In this document: in pieces, positions 18,834 to 28,735 of the stretch | Numbering within the stretch: position 1 is the first letter of the stretch | Layout of the letters: each line of letters begins with the position of its first letter | Origin: Rhodobacteraceae bacterium KLH11 | GTDB lineage: Bacteria; Pseudomonadota; Alphaproteobacteria; Rhodobacterales; Rhodobacteraceae | Direction: 5' to 3' | DNA: 64,000 nt | NCBI GenBank assembly: GCA_000158135.1 | Contig: DS999531.1 | Span: forward strand, 270,519-334,518 | Translations under genes and position numbers: made by a program | Notes under the pieces: model-generated | What the model saw: only the letters and a program-made list of their open reading frames with translations | What the model was told of the DNA's origin: nothing | Databases searched by the model: none

Positions 18834-19466
18834 TCAATCCATCACCCTTGCCGCGGCGCGCGCAAGTGTTTCGATCCCGGCCCAGTCGCCGTTTTGCACC
18901 ATCTGTTTGGGGGCGACCCAGCTGCCACCGGCGCAGACCACATTGGGCAACGACAAGTAGCTGTTGGCGTTATCGGGCGAGACACCGCCGGTCGGGCAGA
19001 AACTGATTTGCGGCAGTGGCGCGCCGATGGCTTTCAAAGCAGGTGCCCCGCCCGAGGCTTCTGCGGGGAAGAATTTCAGCATGTCGTAGCCTTTTTCCAG
19101 CAGGGCCATCGCCTCGGTGGCGGTGGCGGCACCGGGCAGCAGGGGCAGGCCTTCGGCCTCACATGCAGCGATCAGGGCATCGGTTGCGCCCGGTGAGACG
19201 CCGAATTGCGCGCCTGCCGCTTTGGCAGCGCGGACATCTTCGGGGGTGATCAGCGTGCCTGCGCCGACAACCCCGCCCGGCACCTCTGCCATGGCGCGGA
19301 TGACGTCCAGAGCTGCGGGTGTACGCAGGGTGACTTCGAGCGCGGGGAGACCCCCGGCAACCAGCGCTTCGGCCAGCGGGCGGGCGTGGGCGGCGTCATC
19401 GACGACCAGAACCGGGATGATCGGGGCCAGCGCGCAGATCTCGTGGGTGCGTTGGGTTTTGGACAT
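18834..19466 (-). CDS. eda: KDPG aldolase (2-keto-3-deoxy-6-phosphogluconate aldolase)
   Basis: Cleaves KDPG to pyruvate and glyceraldehyde-3-phosphate, the last step of the Entner-Doudoroff pathway. A 210-residue class I aldolase: IIPVLVVDDAAHARPLAEAL, LEVTLRTPAALDVI with the catalytic Glu, GAGTLITPEDV, FGVSPGATD and YDMLKFFPAE with the Schiff-base lysine, then FCPTGGVSPDN. Starts at 19466 with GGAG upstream; the longer in-frame extension is unsupported. Only four bases separate it from edd upstream, so it is the last gene of zwf-edd-eda. Confidence 0.95.
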   Translation of the reverse strand: MSKTQRTHEICALAPIIPVLVVDDAAHARPLAEALVAGGLPALEVTLRTPAALDVIRAMAEVPGGVVGAGTLITPEDVRAAKAAGAQFGVSPGATDALIAACEAEGLPLLPGAATATEAMALLEKGYDMLKFFPAEASGGAPALKAIGAPLPQISFCPTGGVSPDNANSYLSLPNVVCAGGSWVAPKQMVQNGDWAGIETLARAAARVMD

Positions 19467-19470
19467 AGGC

Positions 19471-21276
19471 TTAAACTCCGAAAATACTGGCACCTGTGTC
19501 GGCTGAGCCGACGCTCTGGCGGAACGCGCCGAAGAGATCCCGGCCGACACCATGTTGGTTTGCCGAGAGATCTGCGGTGGCCGGGGTGCGATCAAGCACG
19601 CCGGGGGTCAGGATTTCCAGCTGGCCCTTCGCCGCGTCGACGCGCAAGATATCCCCGTCCTGCAGGTAGGCGATGGGGCCAGAATCCAGCGCCTCGGGGA
19701 CGACATGGATGGCGGCGGGCACCTTGCCCGAAGCGCCCGACATGCGGCCATCCGTGACGAGGGCGACCTTCTGCCCCCGGCCCTGCAGAATCGACAGCAT
19801 TGGCGTCAGTGAGTGCAGCTCGGGCATTCCGTTGGCCTTGGGCCCCTGGAAGCGGACGACGACGATGGTGTCCCCTGTGAACTCTCCGGCTTTGAAGGCG
19901 GCTTTCACTTCGTTCTGGTCATGGAAGACCCGCACGGGAGCTTCGACCACCTGGTGCTCAGGCATGACGGCCGAGACTTTCATGACGCCCGTACCCAGAT
20001 TGCCGGTCAGGCGTGACAGGCCGCCCGTGGGTTGAAACGGATCGCTGGCGGGTCGTACAATTTTTTCGTTGAGGCTGTGGCCTGCGCCCTCTTCCCAAAT
20101 CAGTTCACCATCTTTCAGCTTGGGTTCCTTGGTGTAGTTGTGCAGGCCCTGCCCCGCGACGGTCAGCGTGTCGGGATGCAGCAGACCTTCGCCCAGCAGC
20201 GTGCCGATGGCAAAACCCAGCCCTCCGGCGGCGTGGAAATGGTTCACGTCGGCCAGACCGTTTGGGTAGACCCGTGCGACCAGAGGAACCACGGCGGAGA
20301 TGTCGGAAAAATCCTGCCAATCCAGCATGATACCACCGGCGCGCGCCATGGCGATCAGGTGGATCAGCAGATTGGTGGAACCCCCCGTCGCCATCAGGCC
20401 GACGATGCCGTTGACGAAAGCGCGCTCATCCAGAATCTGGCAGACCGGGGTATAGTGGTTGCCCAGCGCGCTGAGCGACAGGGCCTGACAGGCGCCCTCT
20501 TCGGTCAGCGCGTCGCGCAGGGGCGTGTTCGGGTTGATGAAGCTGGAGCCCGGCAGGTGCAGACCCATGAACTCCATCAGCATCTGATTGGTATTGGCGG
20601 TGCCATAGAAGGTGCAGGTACCGGGGCCGTGATAGGCCGCCATTTCGGCCTTCATCAGCGCGTCGCGACCCACTTCTCCGGCGGCGAATTGCTGGCGGAC
20701 CTTGGCCTTTTCATCGTTTGGCAGGCCGCTGGTCATCGGGCCGGCGGGCAGGAAGACGGCAGGCAGATGGCCGAAGGCCTGCACACCGATCACCAGACCG
20801 GGCACGATCTTGTCGCAGACGCCGAGGAACACGGCGGCATCATAGGTGTTGTGGCTGAGCGCCACACCCGTCGCCAGCGCAATCACATCGCGCGAGAACA
20901 GGGACAACTCCATTCCCGCCTCGCCTTGGGTGACGCCATCGCACATGGCGGGCACACCCCCTGCCACCTGCGCGGTGCCCCCCGCCGCGCGGATCGCATC
21001 GCGGATCAGGGCCGGGTAGCGTTCAAACGGCTGGTGGGCCGAGAGCATATCGTTATAGGCGGTGACGATGCCCAGATTGCCCGCCGTGCCCGTGGCCATT
21101 GAGTTCTGGTCTTCGCCTGCTCCGGCATAAGCGTGGGCCTGACCGCTACAGGACAGATGGGCGCGGGCGGGGCCTTTCGATTTGGCCTGCTCCATCCGTT
21201 CCAGATGAGGACCGCGCAGATCGGCGCTGCGGTCGATGATGCGTTGCGTGACCTCTGCAATGACGTTGTGAACCAT
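19471..21276 (-). CDS. edd: 6-phosphogluconate dehydratase
   Basis: Dehydrates 6-phosphogluconate to KDPG; IlvD/Edd family [4Fe-4S] enzyme of 601 residues, normal length. Cluster-binding and active-site blocks are seen at [42 protein letters not shown] and [14 protein letters not shown]; the C-terminal part has [18 protein letters not shown] clear GGAGGG lies before the ATG. One base separates it from zwf upstream and four bases from eda downstream, a tight operon. Confidence 0.96.
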   Translation of the reverse strand: MVHNVIAEVTQRIIDRSADLRGPHLERMEQAKSKGPARAHLSCSGQAHAYAGAGEDQNSMATGTAGNLGIVTAYNDMLSAHQPFERYPALIRDAIRAAGGTAQVAGGVPAMCDGVTQGEAGMELSLFSRDVIALATGVALSHNTYDAAVFLGVCDKIVPGLVIGVQAFGHLPAVFLPAGPMTSGLPNDEKAKVRQQFAAGEVGRDALMKAEMAAYHGPGTCTFYGTANTNQMLMEFMGLHLPGSSFINPNTPLRDALTEEGACQALSLSALGNHYTPVCQILDERAFVNGIVGLMATGGSTNLLIHLIAMARAGGIMLDWQDFSDISAVVPLVARVYPNGLADVNHFHAAGGLGFAIGTLLGEGLLHPDTLTVAGQGLHNYTKEPKLKDGELIWEEGAGHSLNEKIVRPASDPFQPTGGLSRLTGNLGTGVMKVSAVMPEHQVVEAPVRVFHDQNEVKAAFKAGEFTGDTIVVVRFQGPKANGMPELHSLTPMLSILQGRGQKVALVTDGRMSGASGKVPAAIHVVPEALDSGPIAYLQDGDILRVDAAKGQLEILTPGVLDRTPATADLSANQHGVGRDLFGAFRQSVGSADTGASIFGV

Positions 21277-21277
21277 C

Positions 21278-22723
21278 TTACCCTCCGATCTGACGCCAGC
21301 GGCGACCGTCGCGATGCATCAGCATCAGGGCTTCTTCCGGCCCGGAACTGCCCTGATCGTATTTCGACGGCTTGTCGCCCCGTTCTTCCCAGCGCTGGAT
21401 GATGGGATCGACCCAGGCCCAGGCGGCTTCGGCCTCGTCCCCGCGCATGAACAGGGTCTGATCGCCGCGGATCACATCCATGATCAGGCGTTCATAGGCA
21501 TCCGGGGATTGCCCGTCAGCGCCCAGAGCGTCGGCAAAGCTCATATCCAGCGCGACATCGGACAGGCGGAAACCACCCTGCCCCGGTTCCTTGATCGTGG
21601 TGCGCAGCGTGATGCCTTCGTCCGGTTGCAGGCGGATCACCAGCACGTTGCCATGCAGAGGGCCCACATTCGGGAAAATCGTATGCGGCGGGTCGCGGAA
21701 GAACACCGCGATCTCGGATTCCCGCGCGCGCAGGCGTTTGCCGGTGCGCAGGTAGAACGGCACACTCGCCCAGCGCCAATTGCCGATATGAACCTTGAGA
21801 GCGATGAAACTTTCGGTACGGCTGGCCGGGTTGCCAACATGATCCAGATAGCCGTCCCCGCCCTTGTCGGTGCGATACTGGCCGCGGGCGATATCTTTCG
21901 CCTCTACCGGCTCAAGCGCCTCGATCACCTTGACCTTTTCATCGCGCACTGCGTTGGGCGCAAATTTCGAGGGCGGCTCCATCGCGGTCAGGCACAGCAG
22001 TTGAACCAGATGGTTCTGGATCATATCCCGCATCGCACCGGACTGATCATAATAGGCACCGCGCCCCTCAACCCCCACGGTTTCAGCCACGGTGATCTGT
22101 ACATGATCCACATGGGTCGCATTCCAGAGCGGCTCGAACAGGGAATTGGCAAAGCGCAGGGCCATCAGGTTCTGCACGGTTTCCTTGCCCAGATAGTGGT
22201 CGATGCGGTAAATCTGATGCTCTTCAAAACAGGCGCGCAGACCTTCGTTCAGGGCTTTGGCCGAAGCGAGATCATGACCAAAAGGTTTCTCTACCACGAT
22301 CCGGCTGTCAGGCGTGGCCAGACCATGATCCGTCAACCGCTGCGCGATCCCTGAAAACAGGCCAGGCCCGACAGACAGGTAAAAGGCCCGCACCACATCA
22401 GGACGCAAGGCCTTGATCAGATCAGACCATCCGCCATCCCCCAGCGCGTCCACCGGGACGTAGTCAACGCGGGACAGAAAGCGATCAAGCGTATCTTTTT
22501 TGAATTGCGGCGCGAATGCCTGCATTGAGCCCCGCAGAAGATCGCGGAAACCATCGCTGTCCATATCCGAGCGGGCGGTGCCGATAATCCGGGCCTCGTC
22601 CGGCATCTGGCCAAGCTCGAACCGGTGATACAGGCCCGGCAGGATTTTTCGTTGCGCCAGATCGCCGGTCGCGCCAAACAGCACGAGGTCGAACGGATCC
22701 ACCGGAATGACGCGTGAAACCAT
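21278..22723 (-). CDS. zwf: Glucose-6-phosphate 1-dehydrogenase
   Basis: Oxidises glucose-6-phosphate to 6-phosphogluconolactone with NAD(P)+. 481 residues: Rossmann start [36 protein letters not shown] and the substrate/catalytic motif [19 protein letters not shown] precedes the ATG. First gene of zwf-edd-eda; a 6-phosphogluconolactonase gene (pgl), which sits in this cluster in some relatives, is not present in the window. A LacI/GntR-type palindrome lies 85 bp upstream. Confidence 0.96.
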   Translation of the reverse strand: MVSRVIPVDPFDLVLFGATGDLAQRKILPGLYHRFELGQMPDEARIIGTARSDMDSDGFRDLLRGSMQAFAPQFKKDTLDRFLSRVDYVPVDALGDGGWSDLIKALRPDVVRAFYLSVGPGLFSGIAQRLTDHGLATPDSRIVVEKPFGHDLASAKALNEGLRACFEEHQIYRIDHYLGKETVQNLMALRFANSLFEPLWNATHVDHVQITVAETVGVEGRGAYYDQSGAMRDMIQNHLVQLLCLTAMEPPSKFAPNAVRDEKVKVIEALEPVEAKDIARGQYRTDKGGDGYLDHVGNPASRTESFIALKVHIGNWRWASVPFYLRTGKRLRARESEIAVFFRDPPHTIFPNVGPLHGNVLVIRLQPDEGITLRTTIKEPGQGGFRLSDVALDMSFADALGADGQSPDAYERLIMDVIRGDQTLFMRGDEAEAAWAWVDPIIQRWEERGDKPSKYDQGSSGPEEALMLMHRDGRRWRQIGG

Positions 22724-22800
22724 GGCGAGGCTCCTTCTTGGGATGTCCGGCCTGTTTAGCAGGCGTGGCCCATATGTGTAACTCAGCGGTTATACGGCTT

Positions 22801-22816
22801 ATGTTATCGCTAACAT
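22801..22816. promoter_or_regulatory. GntR/LacI-type operator upstream of zwf
   Basis: ATGTTATCGCTAACAT: arms ATGTTA/TAACAT around TCGC. It is very close to the known gluconate repressor (GntR, LacI family) box of enterics, ATGTTA-N4-TAACAT. Located about 85 bp before zwf, it suggests sugar-acid control of the Entner-Doudoroff operon. Confidence 0.65.
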
Positions 22817-22903
22817 TGATTGCGTGAATAAGAAACCCGCGCCCGAAAATCAAGCCCGGAATCGCAAGAGGCCAGAATACCATGATCCTGTCACCCCCTG
22901 CGT

Positions 22904-22930
22904 ACACGGTTTCTGTGCAAGAAACCGTGT
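22904..22930. repeat. Perfect 11-bp inverted repeat downstream of ptsP
   Basis: ACACGGTTTCT (22904-22914) and AGAAACCGTGT (22920-22930) with loop GTGCA. It lies 31 bases past the ptsP stop. There is no T-tract on either side, so it may be an RNA stabiliser or protein site rather than an intrinsic terminator. Confidence 0.55.
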
Positions 22931-22961
22931 CTGAACCTTTGAACGTTTCAGGCATCGCAGA

Positions 22962-25205
22962 TCAGGATTGCGCCCGCAGCCAGTCCATCACTGCCGGACG
23001 CACAGATTGCTCGCCGCGATGACGGGCATCGGCGATGATCTTGCGAACGTCCTGCAGGTTCGCACGCAACAGCAGACTTTTGACCGGCCCGATCGAGGCG
23101 GGGCGCATGGACAGAGTGCGTATTCCCATGGCCGCCAGGCACAGCGCCTCAACCGGACGACCGGCATCCTCGCCACAAAAACTGAGCGGCGTGTCCGAGA
23201 TGCTGCAACGCTCGACAATTCGTTCGATAAAGCTGAGGAAACTGACATTCAGCGTATCATACCTGCGGCGCACCAGCTCATTCTCGCGGTCGGCGGCAAA
23301 GAAGAATTGTTTGAGATCATTGCCGCCGATCGAAATAAAGCCCACCTCGTCAAAGAATTTTTGCGGAGCGAAAGCAAGCGAAGGCGTTTCCAGCATCGCG
23401 CCGACCTCAAGCGTTTCCGGCAGGGCATGGCCCAGACGCCGCTCACGCTCGATGGTTTTCTTGACCTCCCAACGGGCCTCGCGGAACTCATCGGCCTGCG
23501 CCACGAACGGAAACATGACCGTCAGCGGACGGCCATTGGCCGCACGGATCAGCGCCTGCAACTGCATCCGCATCACGCCGCGCTTGTCCAGCCCAACACG
23601 GATCGCGCGCCAGCCCAGCGCCGGGTTCGGTTCGGCCACGTGCTTCATATAGGGCAGAACCTTGTCGGACCCGATATCAAGCGTTCGGAACACGACACGC
23701 TTGTCCCCGGCAGCGTCCAGAACCCGCTGATATTGCGTCACAAGCTCGGACCGTTTCGGCATCTGGTTGCGAATCAGAAACTGCAGTTCGGTGCGGAACA
23801 GCCCCACCCCTTCGGCACCGGAATGGTTCAGCGACGGCAGGTCAGCCATAAGGCCCGCATTCATCACCATATTGATGCGCGCGCCATCTTGCGTCACCGT
23901 CGGCGTTTCCCGGATCGAAGCATACCGTTCCTGTGCCTTGGCCTCCATCGCGATCTTGTCGCGGAAGGCGTTGACCACAGTGTCTTCGGGGCGCAGATGC
24001 ACAACCCCGTTGTCGCCATCCACCAGAATATGATCGCCGTTCAGCGCCTCGGTGGTGATCCGGCCCACATGCACCACCAGCGGGATCGCCAGCGCACGGG
24101 CGACGATGGTGGCGTGGCTGCCGACCGAGCCTTCCTCTAGCACAATCCCCTTGAGCGAGCGGCCATATTCCAGCAGATCCCCGGGGCCGATATTGCGCGC
24201 GATCAGGATCGGATCGGGCGGCAGGTCCGCGCCGTTGGTATTGCCCTGCCCGGTCAGAATGCGCAGCAACCGGTTGCTGAGGTCATCCAGATCGGCCAGC
24301 CGTTCACGCAGGTAAGGATCAGTCACCTGCCCCATCCGCGCGCGGGCCTGCGATTGCTCTTTCTCAACTGCGGCCTCAGCGCTGAGGCCCAGCGCGATGT
24401 CTTCCTCCATCCGCCGCATCCAGCCCTTGGAATTGGCAAACATCCGATAGGCTTCCAGAACCTGCAGCTGTTCGGTATCGCCGCCCTGCGAAATCTCAAG
24501 CATCTTGTCGACGCCCACCCGCAGCTCATCGACCGCTTCGGTAAGGCGTTCGCGTTCGCGATGCGGGTCGTCGGCGATCGGGTTGGTCACAACGACGCGG
24601 GGCTCGTGCAGCCAGACATGCCCTTCGGCCGAGCCTTCCTGCGCAGGGCCTCCGTTCAATTGCACAGATTGCTGGTGCAGTGGTGACAGGGCCGCGCCTT
24701 CGCCCACAAACGCGCCCAGTTCGGCCATCTCGGCCAGAACCATGGCGACCACTTCCAGCGCGTAAACCTCATCCGCCGAAAACTCGCGCGCTTCGCGGGA
24801 TTGCACGACCAGAACGCCCAGCTTTTCGCCAAGCCGCTGCACCGGCACGCCAAGGAACGAGGAAAACCGCTCTTCCCCGGTTTCGGGCATATAGCGGAAG
24901 CCCTTGGCTGACGGCGCGTTGGCCGTGTTCACAACCTTGCCGCTTTTGGCAACACGCCCCACCAGCCCCTCGCCCATGCGCATCCGGGTCTGGTGGACCG
25001 CTTCGGGCGACAAGCCTTCGGTCGCGCACAGCTCAAGCGTATCCTCATCGCGAAACAGATAGACCGAGCACACCTCGGCGCGGATACTGTCCGCAATCAG
25101 ATGCGTAATCCGGTCAAGGCGTTCCTGACCGGCGGCTTCGCTCGCCATCTCTTCGCGTAACCGCCCGAGCAGCTTGCGGGATTCTGTTTCCGTACCGTCC
25201 GCCAT
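22962..25205 (-). CDS. ptsP: PTS-Ntr enzyme I (phosphoenolpyruvate-protein phosphotransferase)
   Basis: Takes phosphate from PEP and passes it to NPr (PtsO) in the nitrogen-related regulatory PTS; cytoplasmic. 747 residues: an N-terminal GAF domain (about 20-165) that in relatives senses glutamine or similar, a linker, the swivelling domain with phosphorylatable His364 in GSVGSHATIVARAL, and the PEP-binding TIM barrel (LFRTELQFLIRNQMP, MFPFVAQADEF, FISIGGNDLKQF, SFCGEDAGRP with the catalytic Cys). Immediately downstream of lysC, a pairing common in alphaproteobacteria. Confidence 0.95.
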   Translation of the reverse strand: MADGTETESRKLLGRLREEMASEAAGQERLDRITHLIADSIRAEVCSVYLFRDEDTLELCATEGLSPEAVHQTRMRMGEGLVGRVAKSGKVVNTANAPSAKGFRYMPETGEERFSSFLGVPVQRLGEKLGVLVVQSREAREFSADEVYALEVVAMVLAEMAELGAFVGEGAALSPLHQQSVQLNGGPAQEGSAEGHVWLHEPRVVVTNPIADDPHRERERLTEAVDELRVGVDKMLEISQGGDTEQLQVLEAYRMFANSKGWMRRMEEDIALGLSAEAAVEKEQSQARARMGQVTDPYLRERLADLDDLSNRLLRILTGQGNTNGADLPPDPILIARNIGPGDLLEYGRSLKGIVLEEGSVGSHATIVARALAIPLVVHVGRITTEALNGDHILVDGDNGVVHLRPEDTVVNAFRDKIAMEAKAQERYASIRETPTVTQDGARINMVMNAGLMADLPSLNHSGAEGVGLFRTELQFLIRNQMPKRSELVTQYQRVLDAAGDKRVVFRTLDIGSDKVLPYMKHVAEPNPALGWRAIRVGLDKRGVMRMQLQALIRAANGRPLTVMFPFVAQADEFREARWEVKKTIERERRLGHALPETLEVGAMLETPSLAFAPQKFFDEVGFISIGGNDLKQFFFAADRENELVRRRYDTLNVSFLSFIERIVERCSISDTPLSFCGEDAGRPVEALCLAAMGIRTLSMRPASIGPVKSLLLRANLQDVRKIIADARHRGEQSVRPAVMDWLRAQS

Positions 25206-25251
25206 GGCCCAACCATCTTATTGCGTCAGGCGTGACCCTTGGCCGATCAGC

Positions 25252-26490
25252 TCAGGCCGCCTTGTCCAGTTCAAACGCATCATGCAGCGCCTGAACGGCA
25301 AGTTCCATGTATTTCCTGTCAATCAATACGGAAATTTTGATTTCAGAGGTGGTGATGACCTTGATGTTGATCCCCTCATCCGACAGGACTTTGAACATCT
25401 TGGCCGCCACACCGGATTGCGAGCGCATGCCGATGCCCACAACCGAGACCTTGCAGACATCTTCGTCTGCAACCAGCTCAGCATAATTCAGCTCGCCCTG
25501 TTCCTTGATCGCCAGCAGCGCCTTTTCGGCGCGCGTCACCTGATCGGTCGGGCACGAGAAGGTCATATCCGTGCGCCCTTCGTCCGAGATGTTCTGGACG
25601 ATCATATCCACGTTCACGCCCTCTTCACTGAGCGCCGTAAAGATGATCGAGGCAATGCCGGGGCGGTCGGCCACGGAAACGACGGTCATCTTGGCTTCGT
25701 CGCGGGAATAGGCCACACCGGCCACAACATTGGATTCCATGATATCCTCCTCGTCGCAGACCAGTGTACCGGCCTCGTCGGATTGTTCCTCAAAGCTTGA
25801 AAGAACGCGCAGTTTCACCTTGTATCGCATCGCCAGCTCGACCGAGCGGGTCTGCAGCACCTTGGCCCCCAGTGAGGCCAGTTCGAGCATTTCCTCGAAC
25901 GAAATCCGATCCAGCTTGCGCGCTTTTTCACAGATGCGCGGGTCGGTGGTATAGACACCGTCCACATCGGTGTAGATGTCGCAGCGCTCGGCCTCGAACG
26001 CAGCCGCAAATGCCACAGCGGTGGTATCTGATCCCCCCCGACCCAGGGTGGTGATCCGCCCCTCAGGGCTGATGCCCTGAAAGCCTGCCACAACCGCGAC
26101 CTTCATGCCTTCACCAAATTTCTGGTTCAGGTTATCGGTCGGAATTTCTTCGATCCGGGCCGCCGAATGGCTGCCATTGGTCAGCAACGGCACCTGCCAG
26201 CCCTGCCAGCTGCGGGCAGGGATATCCATCTCCTGCAGGGTCAGCGCCATCAGGCCGGCGGTCACGTTTTCGCCCGAAGAGACCACCGCATCATATTCAC
26301 GCGCATCAAACAGCGGCGAGGTTTCATTGACCCAGCCCACCAGCTCGTTCGTCTTGCCCGACATGGCCGATACGATGACGATAACGTCATAGCCTTTGGC
26401 CACCTCAACGCCGACACGTTTGGCAGCGCGGCGGATGCGGTCGAGATTGGCAACCGATGTGCCGCCGAATTTCATCACGAGTACGGGCAT
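25252..26490 (-). CDS. lysC: Aspartate kinase
   Basis: Phosphorylates aspartate, first step to lysine, threonine and methionine. 412 residues: kinase domain from VMKFGGTSVANLDRI, GRGGSDTTAVAFAAAF and DIYTDVDGVYTTDPRI, then two ACT domains (about 265-340 and 345-410) that bind feedback inhibitors. Length fits the monofunctional lysine/threonine-sensitive type. Upstream of ptsP with 46 bases between them. thrC lies about 17 kb away. Confidence 0.95.
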   Translation of the reverse strand: MPVLVMKFGGTSVANLDRIRRAAKRVGVEVAKGYDVIVIVSAMSGKTNELVGWVNETSPLFDAREYDAVVSSGENVTAGLMALTLQEMDIPARSWQGWQVPLLTNGSHSAARIEEIPTDNLNQKFGEGMKVAVVAGFQGISPEGRITTLGRGGSDTTAVAFAAAFEAERCDIYTDVDGVYTTDPRICEKARKLDRISFEEMLELASLGAKVLQTRSVELAMRYKVKLRVLSSFEEQSDEAGTLVCDEEDIMESNVVAGVAYSRDEAKMTVVSVADRPGIASIIFTALSEEGVNVDMIVQNISDEGRTDMTFSCPTDQVTRAEKALLAIKEQGELNYAELVADEDVCKVSVVGIGMRSQSGVAAKMFKVLSDEGINIKVITTSEIKISVLIDRKYMELAVQALHDAFELDKAA

Positions 26491-26644
26491 GGGGGCTGGT
26501 GTCTCCGCGCCTTGGATTTCTGATCCCGTGCCTCATATGCGAGGGGTCGTGCAAGGGCAAGTGTGCAAAGGCCCCGTGGTGGTGCTTTACTTTGATCCTG
26601 CGGGATGTAAGCGTGCAGGCAAACCTTAATCCAAGAGGATTTCC

Positions 26645-26998
26645 ATGTATCGCTTTGCCTTTGCCCTGACCGTGCTCTCAACCGCTGCCACAGCGCAGGT
26701 GGCCACCCTGTCCGGAACCGATGGCCAGAATGCCCTGGGCACGGTTCCCTGCACGGCAATCGCAGGCGAGGCGCTATCAAGCTGCCCCGCCGAATTGCGC
26801 AGGCGCGAGGATGGCACCGCAACGCTGGCCGTACAATTGAACACAGGCGAGGTACGGCGGATTTATTTCACCAATGGCATACCGGATTCCAGCAGCTCGA
26901 CCTCGCAGCTGACGTATGAAAACTCGGGCGATATCATGATGATCTTCATTGAGCCCGGCGAGGTCTACGAAATTCCCAGGGCCGCGCTCGACAATTAA
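26645..26998 (+). CDS. Small secreted protein of unknown function
   Basis: 117 residues with a signal peptide (MYRFAFALTVLSTAATAQ, cleavage near residue 18) and a mature domain of about 98 residues with two cysteines (VPCTAIAG and SSCPAEL) that may form a disulfide. No family recognised. Similar short periplasmic proteins are common in roseobacters. AGAGGA precedes the ATG. Its last four bases overlap the stop region of the convergent SDR gene. Confidence 0.75.
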   Translation: MYRFAFALTVLSTAATAQVATLSGTDGQNALGTVPCTAIAGEALSSCPAELRRREDGTATLAVQLNTGEVRRIYFTNGIPDSSSSTSQLTYENSGDIMMIFIEPGEVYEIPRAALDN

Positions 26999-27633
26999 TA
27001 GGCGTGCGGCTGACCGTCCCAGGTTTCGAAACACCCCGTTGTGTCCAGCGAAAGCGCCTCAAAGCGCTCCAAAAGGCCGGTTGCGGCCTCTTCCGCCGTA
27101 ATATCCGCCACAGAGCCCCCCATATCGGTTTGCACCCAGCCGGGATGATAAATGCCCACAGCAATCCCGTCCTGCCGCAGATCGGTCGCCAGATTGCGCC
27201 CCAAATTCAACGCAGCCGCCTTGGAGGCGCGATAAATATAGCTGCCACCGGGCGCATGATTATCCGACGCCATCTGGGATGAGATAATCACAATCTTGCC
27301 CCGCGCTGCACGCAGATTGGGAAGCAAGGACTGAATGGTCAGAAATACGCCGGTCACGTTGGTGGCAAAGCTTTGCGCCCAGATCCCGGCCGGATAACCG
27401 CCGATATCGTGACCTTTGTCGAGATAAACGCCCGCGTTGCAGACAAGCAGGTCAACCGGCTGGCCCTGCAACTGTTCAGCCATGGCCGCATGTTGTGCCG
27501 GATCAGTAACGTCGAGCGTGACTTGCGCGCTTCCGTCCCGTGCCGTCCCCGTTACGGTGTGACCCGCCATACGATACTGATCGGACATGGTTTTTCCGAT
27601 TCCGCGATTGGCCCCGGTGATGACAATATGCAT
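26995..27633 (-). CDS. Short-chain dehydrogenase/reductase (SDR)
   Basis: 212-residue classical SDR, NAD(P)-dependent and cytoplasmic. N-terminal cofactor motif GANRGIG, the LVCNAGVY segment, SSQMAS with the active Ser and a YRASKAAAL catalytic Tyr/Lys pair. The C-terminal HPGWVQTDMGG is typical. Related to the YciK/csgA-like carbonyl reductases; substrate unknown. Lies 3 bases after the DUF1178 gene, hence probably one operon. Confidence 0.85.
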   Translation of the reverse strand: MHIVITGANRGIGKTMSDQYRMAGHTVTGTARDGSAQVTLDVTDPAQHAAMAEQLQGQPVDLLVCNAGVYLDKGHDIGGYPAGIWAQSFATNVTGVFLTIQSLLPNLRAARGKIVIISSQMASDNHAPGGSYIYRASKAAALNLGRNLATDLRQDGIAVGIYHPGWVQTDMGGSVADITAEEAATGLLERFEALSLDTTGCFETWDGQPHAY

Positions 27634-27636
27634 TGC

Positions 27637-28098
27637 TCAGTTGGTCTTGCGACTGGGCACAAATGGCAGGGGCGCAACCGGCACGCCATCCTCAACCAGC
27701 GCCTGCGCCTCTTCCGGTTTGGCTTCGCCATAGATGGCCCGTTCGGGCGCGTCACCCAGATGGATTTTGCGCGCCTCGCTGGCGAAATCCTTGCCGACAT
27801 AGTCCGAGTTCTCCTCGACCTTGCGGCGCAGTTCGCTCAGGACCTTTTCGATTTCAGGCGACGGGGTTGCCATATTGATCTGATCCGGCTTGGTCGGTGC
27901 CGGGGCCGTCGTGGCTTCAGCCGCCGCGTTTCGGGCGGGGCGCACACGGGGTGTCATCACCGCCTTCTCTACCTTGTCGCACCCGCAAACCGCGCACGTC
28001 ACCATCCCGGCGGCCAACAGCTTGTCAAAGGCGGCGGCGGATTGAAACCAGCTGTCAAAGCAGTGGCCTTCGCTGCATTTCAATGCGTATTGAATCAT
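27637..28098 (-). CDS. DUF1178 protein with N-terminal cysteine pairs
   Basis: 153 residues matching DUF1178: starts MIQYALKCSEGHCFDSWFQS, with a second pair CAVCGC, so four to five cysteines that could bind zinc, followed by an Ala/Pro linker and the C-terminal VGKDFASEARKIHLGDAPERAIYGEA block. No known function. The ATG at 28098 is the family start. Overlaps nothing and feeds into the SDR gene. Confidence 0.85.
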   Translation of the reverse strand: MIQYALKCSEGHCFDSWFQSAAAFDKLLAAGMVTCAVCGCDKVEKAVMTPRVRPARNAAAEATTAPAPTKPDQINMATPSPEIEKVLSELRRKVEENSDYVGKDFASEARKIHLGDAPERAIYGEAKPEEAQALVEDGVPVAPLPFVPSRKTN

Positions 28099-28169
28099 AG
28101 CACGTCCAAATTCCGGTTGCCGAATAGATACTGGCCAAGATGGCAATATCAAGTCTTGATCTTGGCCCG

Positions 28170-28655
28170 TTAATGCGGGTGACTGCCGAATCCGTTCAAA
28201 AGCGCGGCAAGATCTGGTGACGACACTTTTGACGCTGCCTTTTTAGGCGAAACCCATCTTCGCTTGCGCTCGGCCGCCTCGGGATAATGTGCCTCAAGCC
28301 GCGCGACATGCAGCGGAAAAACATCGACCAGACACAAGGCCGAGGCCTTGCCGGGTCGATTCTTAACATAGGCAAACCGCCCAAGACTGTCGGTTCCGCA
28401 TATGCCCAGAACACCCGCCTCTTCCCAGGCCTCGCGGGCAGCGGTCTGAGACGGGGTCAACCCGCTGATCTGCCAGCCTTTGGGAATGATCCAGCGGCGC
28501 GCCCTTCGCGAGGTGATCAGCAAAATCTCGGGCCGGTTGTTCAGCACGCGATAACAAAGCGCAGCAGATTGCGCATAAACAGGAAGCGCCCCGGATAGCG
28601 AAAGACTTTCAACAGAAAGCCCTGGGCAAGGCACATCACTGCGCCCGTCAAACAC
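28170..28655 (-). CDS. NUDIX hydrolase with variant box
   Basis: 161 residues; hydrolyses a nucleoside diphosphate linked to another moiety, most similar to DIPP-like (diphosphoinositol/Ap-n-A) enzymes from its RRWIIPKGW entry. The box reads GWQISGL-TPSQTAA-REAWEEAG: the REAWEEAG helix is intact but the first glutamate of Gx5E is a leucine. The GTG start at 28655 has a weak ribosome site, so the N-terminal 20 residues are doubtful. Confidence 0.78.
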   Translation of the reverse strand: MFDGRSDVPCPGLSVESLSLSGALPVYAQSAALCYRVLNNRPEILLITSRRARRWIIPKGWQISGLTPSQTAAREAWEEAGVLGICGTDSLGRFAYVKNRPGKASALCLVDVFPLHVARLEAHYPEAAERKRRWVSPKKAASKVSSPDLAALLNGFGSHPH

Positions 28656-28735
28656 GGTTCATTCTCACTGCTCGCTCCGCTTATGTTGCGGTTTATAAAG
28701 TGATATTTATCACAACTTGCAGACTCTGCCAAGCA

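Noticed and set aside
22724..22961. HexR-type site before zwf
   Set aside because: No TGTA-N-TTACA-like palindrome was found; only the LacI/GntR-like site.
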